A stretch of 64,000 bases of DNA, taken from assembly GCA_013177805.1 (NCBI GenBank), contig JABLXU010000025.1, positions 1 through 64,000 on the forward strand, read 5' to 3'. A program made the position numbers and the translations under genes. Shown in pieces: positions 26,674-36,712 of this stretch (within the stretch, counting starts at the first letter, position 1; each line of letters opens with the position of its first letter). Source of the stretch: Candidatus Omnitrophota bacterium. GTDB lineage: Bacteria; Hinthialibacterota; Hinthialibacteria; Hinthialibacterales; Hinthialibacteraceae. A model generated the notes under the pieces. The model did no database searches, was not told the origin of the DNA, and saw only the letters and a list, made by a program, of their open reading frames with translations.

Positions 26674-27960
26674 TTATATGACAATCTCTTCCTTCTCCCG
26701 GTCGAATTGGGCGGTTTTACCGGAATGGAGAGCCAGCATGCCCATGTGTAGCGTGGTTTGCACTTTATAGGCCAGATGCATGGGGCTGAGGGTTTCTTTC
26801 TGCCGTTTCCGGATGCAAGTGATAAACGAACTATAAAAGTCCAGAAAACTCTCGCCCTTCTCGATCGGAAAACGCCGGGGTTCTGCCTTGGATCCCTCCA
26901 CAGGGATAAAGACCACCTCGTCCTTCTCCACCGTGAGCGAGCCTTCCCAGCCCCGGATGACCGGAATCCGCTGGCCCGAGCCACGCGCGCCGGTGGCGTT
27001 GTAACTGTTCCCTTGCGTGCCCAGGCAGGCAACGGTGATCCGCTCCGGATAGTTAATGAGCATGTTGTACGTGTCGGGCACTTCGCGCTCCTCGTAACGG
27101 AGAATGCCGCCCACGGCCACCACCTCGCCGGGCATGCCCACGCCCATGATGTTCAACGTGGGAGTCAGCGAATGCGGGAACAGATCGGTGGCAGGCCCTC
27201 CCGCATAGTCCCGGTACATGCGCCAGCGGAAGAAGCGGCTGACGTCGAAGGGGCGTTCCGGAGAATCGCCCAGGAAGGTTTCCCATTTCAAATCGTCTCC
27301 TGGCTTGGCGTTGGGGTCATCGATGGGCATGCCGCGCTCCCCCCAATCGCCGATCCGGAAAAAACCGCACTCGGCGTGAATGAGTTGCCCGATCAGCCCG
27401 TCCTGAACCAGCTGGCGCATTAGGCTCCAGGCCCCATCCGACATTCCTTGCGTACCCAGTTGAAACACTTGGTTGGATTTTTCCACGGCGTGGGCCAAGC
27501 GCTTGGTGAGTTCGAACTGCCGCCAGTGGGTAACCGGTTTCTCGCAATAGACATCCTTGCCGGCCTCGATAGCGTCAAGGGCCTGATACCCGTGCCAGTG
27601 GTCGGGCGTGGCGATGCTGACGGCGTCCACGTTGGGATCCTGCAGCAATTCCCGGTGATCCATGTATTGTTTGGGGACGGAGTAACGCCCGGCGGCGGCC
27701 TGTAACCGGGGGCGGAAAGCGTCACAGACCGCCACGATCGCCAGGTTATGATCGGCTTTCAACTTATCGATCGCATCGAGATGCGAGTGGCCACGGCCGC
27801 CCGTGCCGATCACCCCGAATCCCAAACGGTCGTTGGCGCCTAGCACCCGGCGGGACGAGAGCGCCGTCCAGGAGATCGCGGCACTTCCGGCCAGAAAGGA
27901 TTGTTTCAAAAAACCCCGGCGAGGCAGAGCCGGAGTGGTACCGGTTTGCAGGATTTTCAT
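26674..27960 (-). CDS. Tat-exported Gfo/Idh/MocA-family oxidoreductase
   Basis: ATG 27960 follows AAAGGAG at six nt, giving 428 residues; the longer frame to 28056 is not supported. Twin-arginine signal PRRGFLKQSFLAGSAAISW (residues 13-31). Glycine motif GTGGRG at 52-57 and EKP at 140-142. TPDHWHGYQALDAIEAGKDV is the subgroup block also seen in the protein at 13335-14618. NAD(P)-dependent sugar oxidoreduction in the periplasm is inferred from the family plus the export signal. It is convergent with the GH20-like gene (137 nt apart), with no terminator visible between them. Confidence 0.88.
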   Translation of the reverse strand: MKILQTGTTPALPRRGFLKQSFLAGSAAISWTALSSRRVLGANDRLGFGVIGTGGRGHSHLDAIDKLKADHNLAIVAVCDAFRPRLQAAAGRYSVPKQYMDHRELLQDPNVDAVSIATPDHWHGYQALDAIEAGKDVYCEKPVTHWRQFELTKRLAHAVEKSNQVFQLGTQGMSDGAWSLMRQLVQDGLIGQLIHAECGFFRIGDWGERGMPIDDPNAKPGDDLKWETFLGDSPERPFDVSRFFRWRMYRDYAGGPATDLFPHSLTPTLNIMGVGMPGEVVAVGGILRYEEREVPDTYNMLINYPERITVACLGTQGNSYNATGARGSGQRIPVIRGWEGSLTVEKDEVVFIPVEGSKAEPRRFPIEKGESFLDFYSSFITCIRKRQKETLSPMHLAYKVQTTLHMGMLALHSGKTAQFDREKEEIVI

Positions 27961-28208
27961 TTTTGACTCCTTTATGAATTTTTTGTGATGTTCTGGAATT
28001 GGTGTCCATTGTATCGAAGGAAAGCTGCGCAGGGCTAGGCAACTCAAACAAATCATTGGGGATAATCACGTCCCGTTCCCTCTCCTACTGAGAAAAGGGC
28101 AATGTTAGGGGAATTGATCGCGGAGAAGTCATACCGGCATTTCTCAATTCGCCTGACCGCTTTCCCCCCCTTTCCCCCGGAGCCATCTGCTTCCCGGTGT
28201 CGCCTTTT

Positions 28209-29285
28209 TCAATCTTCTGGTTTCCACCGGTAAAGGATCTCTCCGTACTCCCGAAGCGGAGGCTTACCAAATTGGCTCACATACTCCTCGTCGATGTATA
28301 CCGCGAAGGAAGTGATGTGCCGGATGCCCCGCCGTCCGTAAGTATGTAAATCAGATTGAAACGACTTCAAGGAAAAAGGCAATGGTTGCGCGGGCCGGGT
28401 CCACTTGGAGAAACGGGAAACATCCAGCCAATACTCCAGCGCTTGGGCGTTTTTCACGCCGAAGATTTTCAGATTCGCGTCGAGCGCCTCCAGGTTTTGC
28501 TTCTGCAGCGGATCTTCCCCCGATTCGAAAGGGATGTCATACCGCCGGTGAATGGGCGCGAATTCCAGGAATAGGCCGGGGACCGGCCGAATCTGGCGGG
28601 GCGGCTGCAAGGAGTTGGCGTACGCCAGATGCGCCAATTGCGCTTGGGCGTCCAGGGAACGCAAGGCTTCCACCAGATGGTTTTCTAGGATCAACGCCTG
28701 TTCGCTGTCCGACAGGTCACGGCATAGGCCGCATCGGCACCAAGGCAGCCCATCATCCCCCCAAAAATAATACCGATGGGTAGTGGGCGTGAGAACTTGA
28801 GCCAACCGGATGGCGTTTTGGGCGGCTATCTCCAAAGCAGGCGCTGAATGCACACAGAGATTTGCGTCCGGAGTCCGCTGGCCTTCCTCGTTCACACGGA
28901 ACATCGTGGGATCCTTGGCAAACCAATCCCGCGGTAACAATTCGCTCATCGCGTGCAGTTCATATTCAACCTGAAGGCCAAGTTGCTTACATTGTTCCAA
29001 AACCGTCTGGCCGGCCCGGGATTGGATAAACCGGATGATTTGCGACGGCGAGCGGGGGTGGTGAATCCCGATGGTGGTCAGTTTCGCGTCTTTCACGGCC
29101 TGCGGCCACTGGGTCCAGGTGAAATCCTCGGGCGTGAGCACCACGCCCCGGGTGTGGAAATACGGTTCTTCCTCACTGGAATCATCACCCGCGTCACCAC
29201 TCCGATAACTCCACGTGGCGATTCCTCCCAACGTTGTGCCCAGAAACACCCTCCGATTGATATGAAAATGGAAACGATCATTCAT
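28209..29285 (-). CDS. Tat-signal DUF4838-like protein
   Basis: ATG 29285 follows AGAGGT at six nt, giving 358 residues; longer upstream frame rejected. Signal region INRRVFLGTTLGGIATWS is twin-arginine-like. The body resembles the TIM-barrel-like DUF4838 family: RYYFWGDDGLPWCRCGLCRDL, then DSEQALILENHLVEALRSL and AHLAYANSLQPP. The C-x-C-x2-C cluster is conserved in that family and may bind metal. These proteins occur in glycan-degradation neighbourhoods and are thought to be glycosidase-like, but no activity is assigned here. Transcribed toward the oxidoreductase gene on the same strand, 248 nt upstream of it. Confidence 0.7.
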   Translation of the reverse strand: MNDRFHFHINRRVFLGTTLGGIATWSYRSGDAGDDSSEEEPYFHTRGVVLTPEDFTWTQWPQAVKDAKLTTIGIHHPRSPSQIIRFIQSRAGQTVLEQCKQLGLQVEYELHAMSELLPRDWFAKDPTMFRVNEEGQRTPDANLCVHSAPALEIAAQNAIRLAQVLTPTTHRYYFWGDDGLPWCRCGLCRDLSDSEQALILENHLVEALRSLDAQAQLAHLAYANSLQPPRQIRPVPGLFLEFAPIHRRYDIPFESGEDPLQKQNLEALDANLKIFGVKNAQALEYWLDVSRFSKWTRPAQPLPFSLKSFQSDLHTYGRRGIRHITSFAVYIDEEYVSQFGKPPLREYGEILYRWKPED

Positions 29286-29359
29286 CCGAAGACCTCTTAA
29301 AAAAACAATTGGAAGGTTCCTGTTGGGCGGGAGTTCGTTGGGCCGGTTCATCTTCACCA

Positions 29360-29473
29360 GTCCAAACACCTCCTTCCCTTTTCCCTGGGGAAAAGGAATC
29401 GTTTCGCGTTCCTATTCAGAGACATACCACGAATCAAGCCCAGAGTAAGTCCGGCCGATGGGTAAATCGGTCC
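29360..29473. repeat. Dispersed intergenic repeat, second long copy
   Basis: Core CACCTCCTTCCCTTTTCCCT followed by GGGGAAAAGGAATC (a CCTTTTCCC/GGGAAAAGG palindrome), then a tail with GACATACCACGAATC, GAGTAAGTCCGGCC and TGGGTAAATCGGTCC. These blocks match those of the copy at 21016-21131 in the same order and spacing, which makes the pair clearly related although diverged. Confidence 0.6.
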
Positions 29474-29511
29474 ATTTCATTTGCTCTCATATCCCCCTGA
29501 CCAATACACGG

Positions 29512-30054
29512 TCACCACCGGTTGGGATTCAAGCCGGGATGGGTTTCGAACAGGACATCGCCATCGCTGACCAAGCCATTCGAGGATGCGTAGGAAACCC
29601 ATTTGTTGGAATTCGGATAATTCCCGAACTCCAAAGTATCATCTTCCCGGTCCGGCCCGAGGCTGGCGAGCGCCCAATCTTTTTGAGTGCCGGCCGCAGT
29701 CCGGTAGGCTTCCGCGAATTCGTAGAAATTGTGTTGATTGACAAAATATTCTTTTTCTTTCGGCTGGAAGATATCAATAGGCACACTGGGCAAATAAGCG
29801 ACCGGCGTAGTGAAGCACCGCCAGGCCACGTACCATCCTCCAATCGTCCATGCGTCCGGCAGGCGGCCGTTACCATCCATCCGGTACATTTCGAAGGCCG
29901 TGCGAATGGTGGTGAATTCCGATTGTACACGCCCGATTTTCGCCCGGATTTGCGCGTTCAAGAAGTTGGGCACGGCGATCGCCGCCAGGATGCCGATAAT
30001 CGCTACCACGATCAGCAATTCGATCAAAGTAAATGAATCCGGTTGCCGTGACAT
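29512..30054 (-). CDS. Prepilin-type protein, paralogue of 18908-19474
   Basis: ATG 30054 (AGGGGA six nt upstream) gives 180 residues: leader SRQPDSFTLIELLIV, then VAIIGILAAIAVPNFLNAQ. The globular part carries YRMDGNGRLPD, FTTPVAYLPS, ALASLGPDRED and YASSNGLVSDGDV; TTPVAYL and SSNGL.S.GD are shared with the other prepilin. The conserved Glu at mature position 5 is present, so it should be processed by a prepilin peptidase and enter an inner-membrane pseudopilus. No assembly genes are nearby. Confidence 0.88.
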   Translation of the reverse strand: MSRQPDSFTLIELLIVVAIIGILAAIAVPNFLNAQIRAKIGRVQSEFTTIRTAFEMYRMDGNGRLPDAWTIGGWYVAWRCFTTPVAYLPSVPIDIFQPKEKEYFVNQHNFYEFAEAYRTAAGTQKDWALASLGPDREDDTLEFGNYPNSNKWVSYASSNGLVSDGDVLFETHPGLNPNRW

Positions 30055-30379
30055 TTCGCGTCCCCTGCGGATTGTTCTTAACAACACCGCTCCATCCAGA
30101 ACGGATTTCCCTTCCTAGGGAAACTGGTTCACTATGGCACATTGGCCTCGGCGGGTCAATGTTTTTTCAGAATGAATCAGGATTAGAGATAGGTGTACAG
30201 GCAGGCGGGATGATCTGCCAAAGCCAGCCGGGCAGGAAGGAACTAGGGGAAAGAATTGGAAAGAAACGGGCCACGGTGTCCGGCCGTATCGAGAAATAAG
30301 AAAAATGCCTATGTTCCAAAGAAATACGCACGAGCTGGATGAATCATATAAAATACCCATCATGAGAATTGCCGGATGA
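30055..30379. other. Intergenic region upstream of second prepilin
   Basis: 325 bp between the POT transporter 3' end and the prepilin start. It holds the candidate promoter at 30131-30159 and otherwise nothing I can support. Confidence 0.4.
30131..30159 (-). promoter_or_regulatory. Candidate promoter of second prepilin gene
   Basis: Minus strand TTGACC (30154-30159), a 17-nt spacer and CATAGT (30131-30136), giving a leader of roughly 70 nt. Confidence 0.4.
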
Positions 30380-31735
30380 TCATGCCTCCACCGGCTCCAG
30401 CTCATCCTGAATGTATGTCTTTTCCTGATAGCGCAAGGCAACGAAGATGAAGACCACCGCCGTGATCAGCATGAGGCCCGCGAAGAAGAGATAGTAATCC
30501 GCACCTGCCAGTTTGCTGGTTCCGTCGGGATTCTCGATGACATGATTCACCGCCGAGGTGAAGGCGTTGCCCAGCGAGATGGATAACAGATACGCGGACA
30601 TCACAAACGATTTCATTTTCTTGGGGGCTTGCGTGTAGGCGAATTCCAGGGAAGTGATCGAAATGAAGACCTCGGCCGCCGTCATGATCACATAGGAGAC
30701 GAACTGCCAGACGATGTTGGGGCGCCCGCCCGCGCTGATCTGCATCTCGATCCAAGCACAGACGAGAAACGACACGGCGGTCAGGAACATGCCAATGGTG
30801 ATTTTGCGCAGCGGCGTCAGTGGAAATACTTTGTTGATCAGGGGATAAACCACATACGAAAAGAGGGGAATGAAGATCAGAATGAGGATGGGATTGATCG
30901 CTTGCAATTGCGAGGGAAGCCATTCGAAACCCAGCCAGTTCCGGTCCATCTTTTCAGCTTGCAGCACCCAGGCCGAACCGGTTTGATCGTACAACGCCCA
31001 AAACATCGCCACGAACACGTAAATCACGGCCAGCTTGCCCAGCGCGCCCAACCCCTCATGGCTGAAGGTTTCCTTCAAAAATCCGATTCCTCCCGCGGGG
31101 ATGTGAACGAACTTCTTCCTCCCCATCCAAAACACTACCGTGGCAAAGAACATCAGGATGCCAGGGACGGCGAAAGCCACGTGCGGGCCGTATTTCTCGA
31201 GAAGCCAGGGAGTCAACAACGTCGAAATGAACGAGCCGAAATTGATCGAGAAATAAAACCACCCGTACACACGCTCGATCAGGTGTTTGTTCGTCTGGCC
31301 GAACTGGTCGCCCACGTTGGCCGAAACGCATGGCTTGATCCCGCCGGACCCGATGGCGATCAGGGTGAGCCCCGTGGCCAAGCCGAGCCGGGTGTCATCC
31401 AGCGCCAAGGCCAGGTGGCCCAGGCAGTACACCAGCGAGAGATAGATGATCGTCCGGTATTTGCCCAGCCAGACATCAGCCAGCAAAGCGCCGAATATCG
31501 GGGTGAAATAAACGGCCGCCACAAACATGTGGAAATACGACTTGGCCTCGTCCGCGCTCATGACCGCCAGTTGCCCGCCGGCTCCCATCAGGTATTGGGT
31601 CATGAACACCACCAGGATGGTCCGCATGCCGTAGAAGCTGAACCGTTCCGCGGCCTCGTTGACCACGATGTAAGGAACGCCCGGCGGCATGTGGGGCGTC
31701 TTGAGCGGCGCGGTGAGATATTGCGTCTTTTTCAT
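30380..31735 (-). CDS. POT/PTR2-family proton-dependent transporter
   Basis: A 451-residue membrane protein from ATG 31735 ([13 protein letters not shown]); the frame to 31783 lacks a ribosome-binding site. The family signature is clear: [20 protein letters not shown] at about 24-43 contains the ExxERFxYYG-type proton-coupling motif, followed by [15 protein letters not shown] and, near helix 5, the [12 protein letters not shown] motif. Twelve or more transmembrane helices. POT carriers import di- and tripeptides and some other solutes with protons. It is divergent from an exported oxidoreductase gene, but no functional link is evident. Confidence 0.9.
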   Translation of the reverse strand: MKKTQYLTAPLKTPHMPPGVPYIVVNEAAERFSFYGMRTILVVFMTQYLMGAGGQLAVMSADEAKSYFHMFVAAVYFTPIFGALLADVWLGKYRTIIYLSLVYCLGHLALALDDTRLGLATGLTLIAIGSGGIKPCVSANVGDQFGQTNKHLIERVYGWFYFSINFGSFISTLLTPWLLEKYGPHVAFAVPGILMFFATVVFWMGRKKFVHIPAGGIGFLKETFSHEGLGALGKLAVIYVFVAMFWALYDQTGSAWVLQAEKMDRNWLGFEWLPSQLQAINPILILIFIPLFSYVVYPLINKVFPLTPLRKITIGMFLTAVSFLVCAWIEMQISAGGRPNIVWQFVSYVIMTAAEVFISITSLEFAYTQAPKKMKSFVMSAYLLSISLGNAFTSAVNHVIENPDGTSKLAGADYYLFFAGLMLITAVVFIFVALRYQEKTYIQDELEPVEA

Positions 31736-31981
31736 CGATATGTTTTTCCCTCGCTGCGGGATTTGCGCTTCCAGCCGGAGCATCGGGATATAGTATGGGA
31801 AATCCGTCCCGGAGGGTAGTTGTTGGCGTTGGTTTGAAGGAAGGGATCTGCCTTGCGGCCGCTGTATATTTTTCAGACAATAATCAAGCGACGGCCTTTA
31901 CGGCGACTCGTCACCGAACTGTCCATGGATTGCCATAGGCCGGAAGCACCGCCAATCCTCATGGGGAAGCAGGGATCGACC

Positions 31982-33319
31982 ATGATTGAACAACCAAAGA
32001 CTTTGACCCGGCGTGGATTCTTCCACCAAGCGGCCTGCGCCTCCACCGCGTTTCTGCTGGCCGCGCCACGGGTGCTCGGACGGGAGAAAAATTCCTCTCC
32101 CAGCGACAAACTGGACTTGGCCATCGTAGGGGCCGGCGGGCGCGGGGGAGATACCATCGGCGAATTCGCGAAGGAAAATATTGTGGCCTTGTGCGATGTG
32201 GACGACAAGCGCGCGGAAAAATCATACAACCGGTTTGACAAGGTGCCTCACTACCGCGATTTCCGGGTGCTGCTCGACAAGCATCCAGCCATCGACGCCG
32301 TGGTGGTCAGCACCCCCGATCACACTCATGCCGTGATCGCGCTGGCCGCCATACAGCGGAACAAGCATGTGTACGTGGAAAAACCGCTCGCCCATAACAT
32401 CCACGATGTGCGCCGTCTGATGCAAGCCGCAAACGAACAGGGGGTCCAAACGCAATTGGGAAACCAGGGCCATTCCTACGATGATATCCGCCGGGTACGG
32501 GAGTGGATTCAAGACGGCGCGCTCGGAACCGTGCGCGAAGTGCACTGCTGGTACACGCAGCCTTACGGTGACGGCACATCCCGGCCGTCGGATACGCCGC
32601 CGGTCCCCGATACGCTGGATTGGGACTTGTGGCTAGGCCCTGCCGCTGTCCGTCCGTATCATCCCGCTTACGTGCCAGCCAAATGGCGGAGCTGGGCCGC
32701 CTTCGGCACAGGTGTGCTGGGAGATTGGGTTTGCCATATCCTCGACCCGGCGTACTGGGCGTTGGATTTAACCGCCCCAACGAAGATCCTCGCCCGCAAC
32801 GAAGGCCGGGCGTATTCGCCGGAACGGTTCCCGCTGATTTCCACAATTCAATACGATTTCCCCGCCCGGGGAAACGGTCCGCCCGTGAAAGTCCAATGGA
32901 CCTACGGCCAATTCCCGGATATCCCCCAATTGAAAGAGGTGCAACTGGACGATTGGAACCGCAAGGCCGGCGCGATCCTGATCGGCGAAAAAGGCTGCCT
33001 GGTGCATGGCTCCCATGGAGGAAGCAATCCCCGTATCCTCCCCGCGTCCCGCAACCGGGAATATCAACGGCCGCCGGAAACGATTCCGCGCGTGCCGGGC
33101 GGGCATCCGCAAGACTGGATCCGGGCCTGCAAGGACGGCCAACCCGCCGGCTCGAATTTCAACTACGGCGGCCCGTTGACCGAAGTGGCCTTGCTGGGCG
33201 TCATCGCCACTGTATTCAATGACGAAACCTTGGAGTGGGACAGCACGAACGCCCGCTTCACGAACCACGAGAAGGCGAACGGGTACCTCCAGGAAGCCTG
33301 CCGGGAGGGGTGGGGGTAA
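31982..33319 (+). CDS. Tat-exported Gfo/Idh/MocA-family oxidoreductase
   Basis: ATG 31982 lies six nt after AGGGA, giving 445 residues; earlier in-frame ATGs (31853, 31961) are less likely. Twin-arginine signal TRRGFFHQAACASTAFLLAAP. Rossmann motif GAGGRG at 50-55 and EKP at 133-135 (YVEKPLAHN). GNQGHSYDDIRRVREWI and WDLWLGPAAVRPYHPAY are typical of a large exported subgroup in polysaccharide degraders. An NAD(P)-linked sugar dehydrogenase/reductase role is inferred. Probably monocistronic, divergent from the POT gene. Confidence 0.88.
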   Translation: MIEQPKTLTRRGFFHQAACASTAFLLAAPRVLGREKNSSPSDKLDLAIVGAGGRGGDTIGEFAKENIVALCDVDDKRAEKSYNRFDKVPHYRDFRVLLDKHPAIDAVVVSTPDHTHAVIALAAIQRNKHVYVEKPLAHNIHDVRRLMQAANEQGVQTQLGNQGHSYDDIRRVREWIQDGALGTVREVHCWYTQPYGDGTSRPSDTPPVPDTLDWDLWLGPAAVRPYHPAYVPAKWRSWAAFGTGVLGDWVCHILDPAYWALDLTAPTKILARNEGRAYSPERFPLISTIQYDFPARGNGPPVKVQWTYGQFPDIPQLKEVQLDDWNRKAGAILIGEKGCLVHGSHGGSNPRILPASRNREYQRPPETIPRVPGGHPQDWIRACKDGQPAGSNFNYGGPLTEVALLGVIATVFNDETLEWDSTNARFTNHEKANGYLQEACREGWG

Positions 33320-33656
33320 AACAAGGTCAAGTTCTTTTGAGATTGTCCAATGTAGTTCCGCTTATCAAAACGGTTTGGATTAATCAATTGTCCCAAAAAA
33401 CTATATGGCGCCTTATAGGGCTTCCCTCAACCTGAACCTCCCCCGAGGGAGAGGGGATCGGAAATGAAAGGCTTGTTGAAAAACGGTTTGAACCACGGAT
33501 GCTCCCGATCGGCGTGGGGATTACCCGGAAAAAAGGCATGCGGGTAGGCTGTTTTGCCCAAGGTTTGCCCAGGGGTGAAACTCTGACAGGACCCGGATCT
33601 CCGATTTCGCGGGAACGGCATCCTGAAAGACTCGGCCCTACATCGTATCAACCGAA
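33320..33656. other. Convergent intergenic region with dispersed-repeat core
   Basis: 337 bp without a gene. The segment 33421-33456 (CTTCCCTCAACCTGAACCTC, then CCCCGAGGGAGAGGGGAT) is a short copy of the dispersed palindromic repeat, with CCCTC answered by GAGGG. No terminator with a U-tract was found. Confidence 0.45.
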
Positions 33657-34832
33657 TCATCCCACCGGAGCGCCCAGCAAGCCTTCGTGGAAAAACACCG
33701 GCTGGTAGCCCTGTTCTGTCACCCAGCGGATGGCCGTATCCAACCGCTGCGCGTGATCGGGCAGGTAATTCGAATAAAACGGCCAGAAATATTGTTCATG
33801 GGTGAACAAATCCATGATCTCCGCTGTGTTGGGATCGCGCGTGAGCGGCTCCAGCGTGGGGATGATCCGCTCGATGGGCGTGCTGTTGCAAATGATGTCG
33901 ACCCGGGAGAACACGATGCCGCTGTCGAAATCCTTGAGTGCGTCGTGGCGGGAGAGGTAATCGGAGCGGTCATCCTCCAATAGATAGTTGATATCCCAGC
34001 CGCTGGGCACCCGGCTGAAATACCCACTGAGGGTGCGGACACCCCGTCCCGCCAAAGCTTTGAAAGCTCCGGGTTGGGTCATTGCCCAATGGATGACTGT
34101 CGGGGGGGTGTACACGGATTCCCCCGCGAACCGGAGGATCTGCTCCGCCACTTGGTCCAAATCCCGGATCAACAGCTCTGCGGAGGCATATTGATACGGC
34201 CGGTCAGGCAGATTGGCGTGCGCGTGGAACGCCAGCCGCAGCCACTCGGCGTTATCCTGCCATTCACCCTTGTATTTGTCCGGGAATTGCGGAAGAGAGA
34301 AATCCCCGCCGGTGGTGTAATAGATATTCAACACGAAACGCGCTCCGTACTTGGCATGCAGGTCCCGCAGAATGTTCAGATAGAAACAATCGAACAAGGA
34401 CGCGTATTGTTTTTGGGCAATGTCCCGCAAAAAGAAACTGTTGTCGTCGATGGAAAACCGGTAGCGCGGAAAGGAGTGGCGGTCCCACACCACCCGCACG
34501 CGGTGTTCGCGGCGGCCCTGGCTGCCTTCGGCCACAGCGGTGATGTCTGTTTCCAAATCCCGCAGCGGGATGGTGGCGGTAAACCGGCGGCCTTCGCGGC
34601 GCGCCGGCTGACCGTTCACAATCACCGTGTCCCGCAAGGGCGCTTCGCCGCGCACATCGATCCATAACGCTCCGTCCGCTTCTTTTCCATGCCGGCGGTT
34701 CAGCACCGCGCCGTGGAAGGGTTCCGCGATCCACATCTCCGGGTCCGCCTGGGCCGTTTTCGGCATCCAGCCGCCCAGGGTCATGCCCCATATTCCCGCC
34801 GCGCCCAGTTCCAAAAAATTTCTCCGTTTCAT
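33657..34832 (-). CDS. Tat-signal polysaccharide-deacetylase-like protein
   Basis: A 391-residue protein; AGGAG precedes ATG 34832. N-terminal twin-arginine signal KRRNFLELGAAGIWGMTLGG. Residues about 35-115 form an Ig-like beta domain (FHGAVLNRRHGKEADGALWI). The remainder looks like a NodB-type deacetylase fold: FSIDDNSFFLRDI in place of the usual TFDD motif, and LRLAFHAHAN as the second (His-x-His) motif. These would coordinate a metal for removing acyl groups from a glycan, but the match is distant and catalytic competence is uncertain. Confidence 0.65.
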   Translation of the reverse strand: MKRRNFLELGAAGIWGMTLGGWMPKTAQADPEMWIAEPFHGAVLNRRHGKEADGALWIDVRGEAPLRDTVIVNGQPARREGRRFTATIPLRDLETDITAVAEGSQGRREHRVRVVWDRHSFPRYRFSIDDNSFFLRDIAQKQYASLFDCFYLNILRDLHAKYGARFVLNIYYTTGGDFSLPQFPDKYKGEWQDNAEWLRLAFHAHANLPDRPYQYASAELLIRDLDQVAEQILRFAGESVYTPPTVIHWAMTQPGAFKALAGRGVRTLSGYFSRVPSGWDINYLLEDDRSDYLSRHDALKDFDSGIVFSRVDIICNSTPIERIIPTLEPLTRDPNTAEIMDLFTHEQYFWPFYSNYLPDHAQRLDTAIRWVTEQGYQPVFFHEGLLGAPVG

Positions 34833-35078
34833 GGCGGCCGCTCCTATGATAGATTTCCACTCACTTGGAAATAAAGTAAATCCATTTCCGCCGTTTGCCT
34901 ACGGGACCTGAAATCCGGAAGCAGGATTGACGATCTTCAGTATTCAATGGGATAATCGCTCCATCGATCAGAGGAAAGGAGGTGGCTGATCGTTTCATAC
35001 ACGATCTTTAACCACGATGCGGAGGAGAGAGGTCAGGTGAAACACCTGAACACAAGCGTTATGGATAGGAGAAAAAAA

Positions 35079-36503
35079 ATGAATAAAGTGTGGATTGTAT
35101 GGACCAGTCTATTGTTGCTGGTATTGTTGTCCCCGGCCGGGAGTTGGGGCGAAACGGTGGCCTATTTCAAGTTCGATAACATCAAGGGATCGAACTTCAC
35201 GGATGACACGGGGCGCGGATTGCTGGGGACGCTCGGACTTCCGCCGGAAGGCGGGGCGCCGGACGTCGTCGCGGGTCCTTCCGGGGCGGCTACGGATAAG
35301 GCGGTAAAAATTGCCACGGACAAGGAACTGATCATTGACGATGCCACGCTATACAACCTCGAAGTGTATCCCCCCATGACCATCGAGTTGTGGGTACGAA
35401 CGCCGGGTCTCGTGATTCCGGAAAGTTACACCACCTTGTTGGGATACGGCGGCGGGAGCGGCGGATACCGCTTGCAGGTCAACCAGGACGGCACGATCGC
35501 GTTCGTGGGATTGAGCCAGGTGAATACGGGCGTGGCGCTTCCCACGGACAATGTCTGGCACCATGTGGCTTTGGTGGATGATTGGGATCAGGATGTCATC
35601 ATTTTGTACCTGGACGGCCAGGAAGTCTTCCGGCAAGCCGGAGCGGTCGATACCTCTCCCGCGGGCAGCGTGGTGGCCCTGTATATCGGCAAAGCCTATC
35701 ACACGCCCAATTATGTGACCTTCGAAGGCGAAATGGACCGTATCCGTATCAGCAACGCGGCCTTGGCCCCCGCGGATCTCGACAGCAACGCCGCCAGCAT
35801 GAAAGCGGCCGGGGAGAACACGGTGCTTCTGCTCGATTTCGATGAAGGCGCTGTGCCTTACGTGGCGAAAGGGATGGCCGCGCCCATGGAAGCCATCACC
35901 TTGCAAGCCTGGTCCACCGGGAACGCGGGCGGACCGGATATCGTGACCGACACGCCTTCGGGTAAAGAAGGGGATTTCGCGTTGCGCTTCCATGGAGCAC
36001 AAATCGCTAGGGTGGAAGATCCCAACGGAATCATGGATGTAGGCGGTGAAGGAAACGACTGGACCCTGGAAGCATGGGTGAAATACGAAAATACCTCGCT
36101 GGGCCGGATGATCATTTTCTACTATGGCCCGGGCGGGATTTCGTTCTCCCTCAGCGCGGGTAATCCCCGCCGGGTTTTTGTCACGACCCTCCGGATCGCG
36201 GATATTGATTCCGGAACGGCGGAAGTCCCGGTGGGCGAATGGCATCATGTGGCGGTGGTTCAGCGGTACGGAGACGGGATGTACTTTTATGTGGACGCGG
36301 AGGAATTGGGCTATATCGCTGATGCCCGCGGGGCGCGGAAAGCCGATGTCCGGCGCATGAACATCGGCTCCGAACCCAACGGGGTCTTGCCGTTCGACGG
36401 GTGGATCGACCGGATCCGCATCAGCAATGTGGCGTTGGAACCGTCCGAGTTCGACGCGGTAGCAGGCACTCCGGCCGCGGTGATGGATTGGGCGGTCTTT
36501 TAA
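35079..36503 (+). CDS. Secreted protein with two LamG/concanavalin-like domains and aromatic C-tail
   Basis: ATG 35079 with TAGGAG seven nt upstream; 474 residues. Signal peptide VWIVWTSLLLLVLLSPAGSWG. Two concanavalin A-like domains (about 25-235 and 255-465) show WHHVALVDDWDQDVIILYLDG, MDRIRISNAALAPADL in the first and the matching WHHVAVVQRYGDGMYFYVD, IDRIRISNVALEPSEF in the second. Such domains bind glycans or proteins on the surface. The chain ends VMDWAVF, a short aromatic tail related to the ends of three other secreted proteins here. A terminator follows at 36553-36582. Confidence 0.85.
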   Translation: MNKVWIVWTSLLLLVLLSPAGSWGETVAYFKFDNIKGSNFTDDTGRGLLGTLGLPPEGGAPDVVAGPSGAATDKAVKIATDKELIIDDATLYNLEVYPPMTIELWVRTPGLVIPESYTTLLGYGGGSGGYRLQVNQDGTIAFVGLSQVNTGVALPTDNVWHHVALVDDWDQDVIILYLDGQEVFRQAGAVDTSPAGSVVALYIGKAYHTPNYVTFEGEMDRIRISNAALAPADLDSNAASMKAAGENTVLLLDFDEGAVPYVAKGMAAPMEAITLQAWSTGNAGGPDIVTDTPSGKEGDFALRFHGAQIARVEDPNGIMDVGGEGNDWTLEAWVKYENTSLGRMIIFYYGPGGISFSLSAGNPRRVFVTTLRIADIDSGTAEVPVGEWHHVAVVQRYGDGMYFYVDAEELGYIADARGARKADVRRMNIGSEPNGVLPFDGWIDRIRISNVALEPSEFDAVAGTPAAVMDWAVF

Positions 36504-36552
36504 TCGCCAAATCGCTCAGTACACAACCTGGAATTAACGAGGTGGAACATAA

Positions 36553-36582
36553 AAGGGAGCCCTTTTCAGGACTCCCTTCTTC
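36553..36582 (+). terminator. Rho-independent terminator of the LamG gene
   Basis: AAGGGAG (36553-36559) pairs with CTCCCTT (36572-36578), and a pyrimidine-rich CTTCTTC follows on the plus strand. It lies 50 nt after the LamG stop codon. Confidence 0.6.
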
Positions 36583-36654
36583 TTCGTAATCAAGCATGAC
36601 GAAGAGGAAATGCGAAGCCTGGATCGGGGCATGAAAACCACCAGCATCCTGCTA

Positions 36655-36686
36655 TAAAAAACCCCCGGCTGGTGAAGACCGGGGGT
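36655..36686 (-). terminator. Rho-independent terminator of the five-gene sensor operon
   Basis: ACCCCCGG (36661-36668) and CCGGGGGT (36679-36686) form a perfect 8-bp stem with a 10-nt loop. Read on the minus strand the stem is followed by a run of T's (36655-36660), so it terminates the operon ending with the HEAT gene at 36713. Confidence 0.75.
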
Positions 36687-36712
36687 CTTATATTCCCGGA
36701 ATGGAATTCAGA

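Noticed and set aside
30629..31819. 396-residue plus-strand open frame
   Set aside because: Antisense shadow of the POT transporter; His/Arg/Gln-rich with no membrane or enzymatic features.
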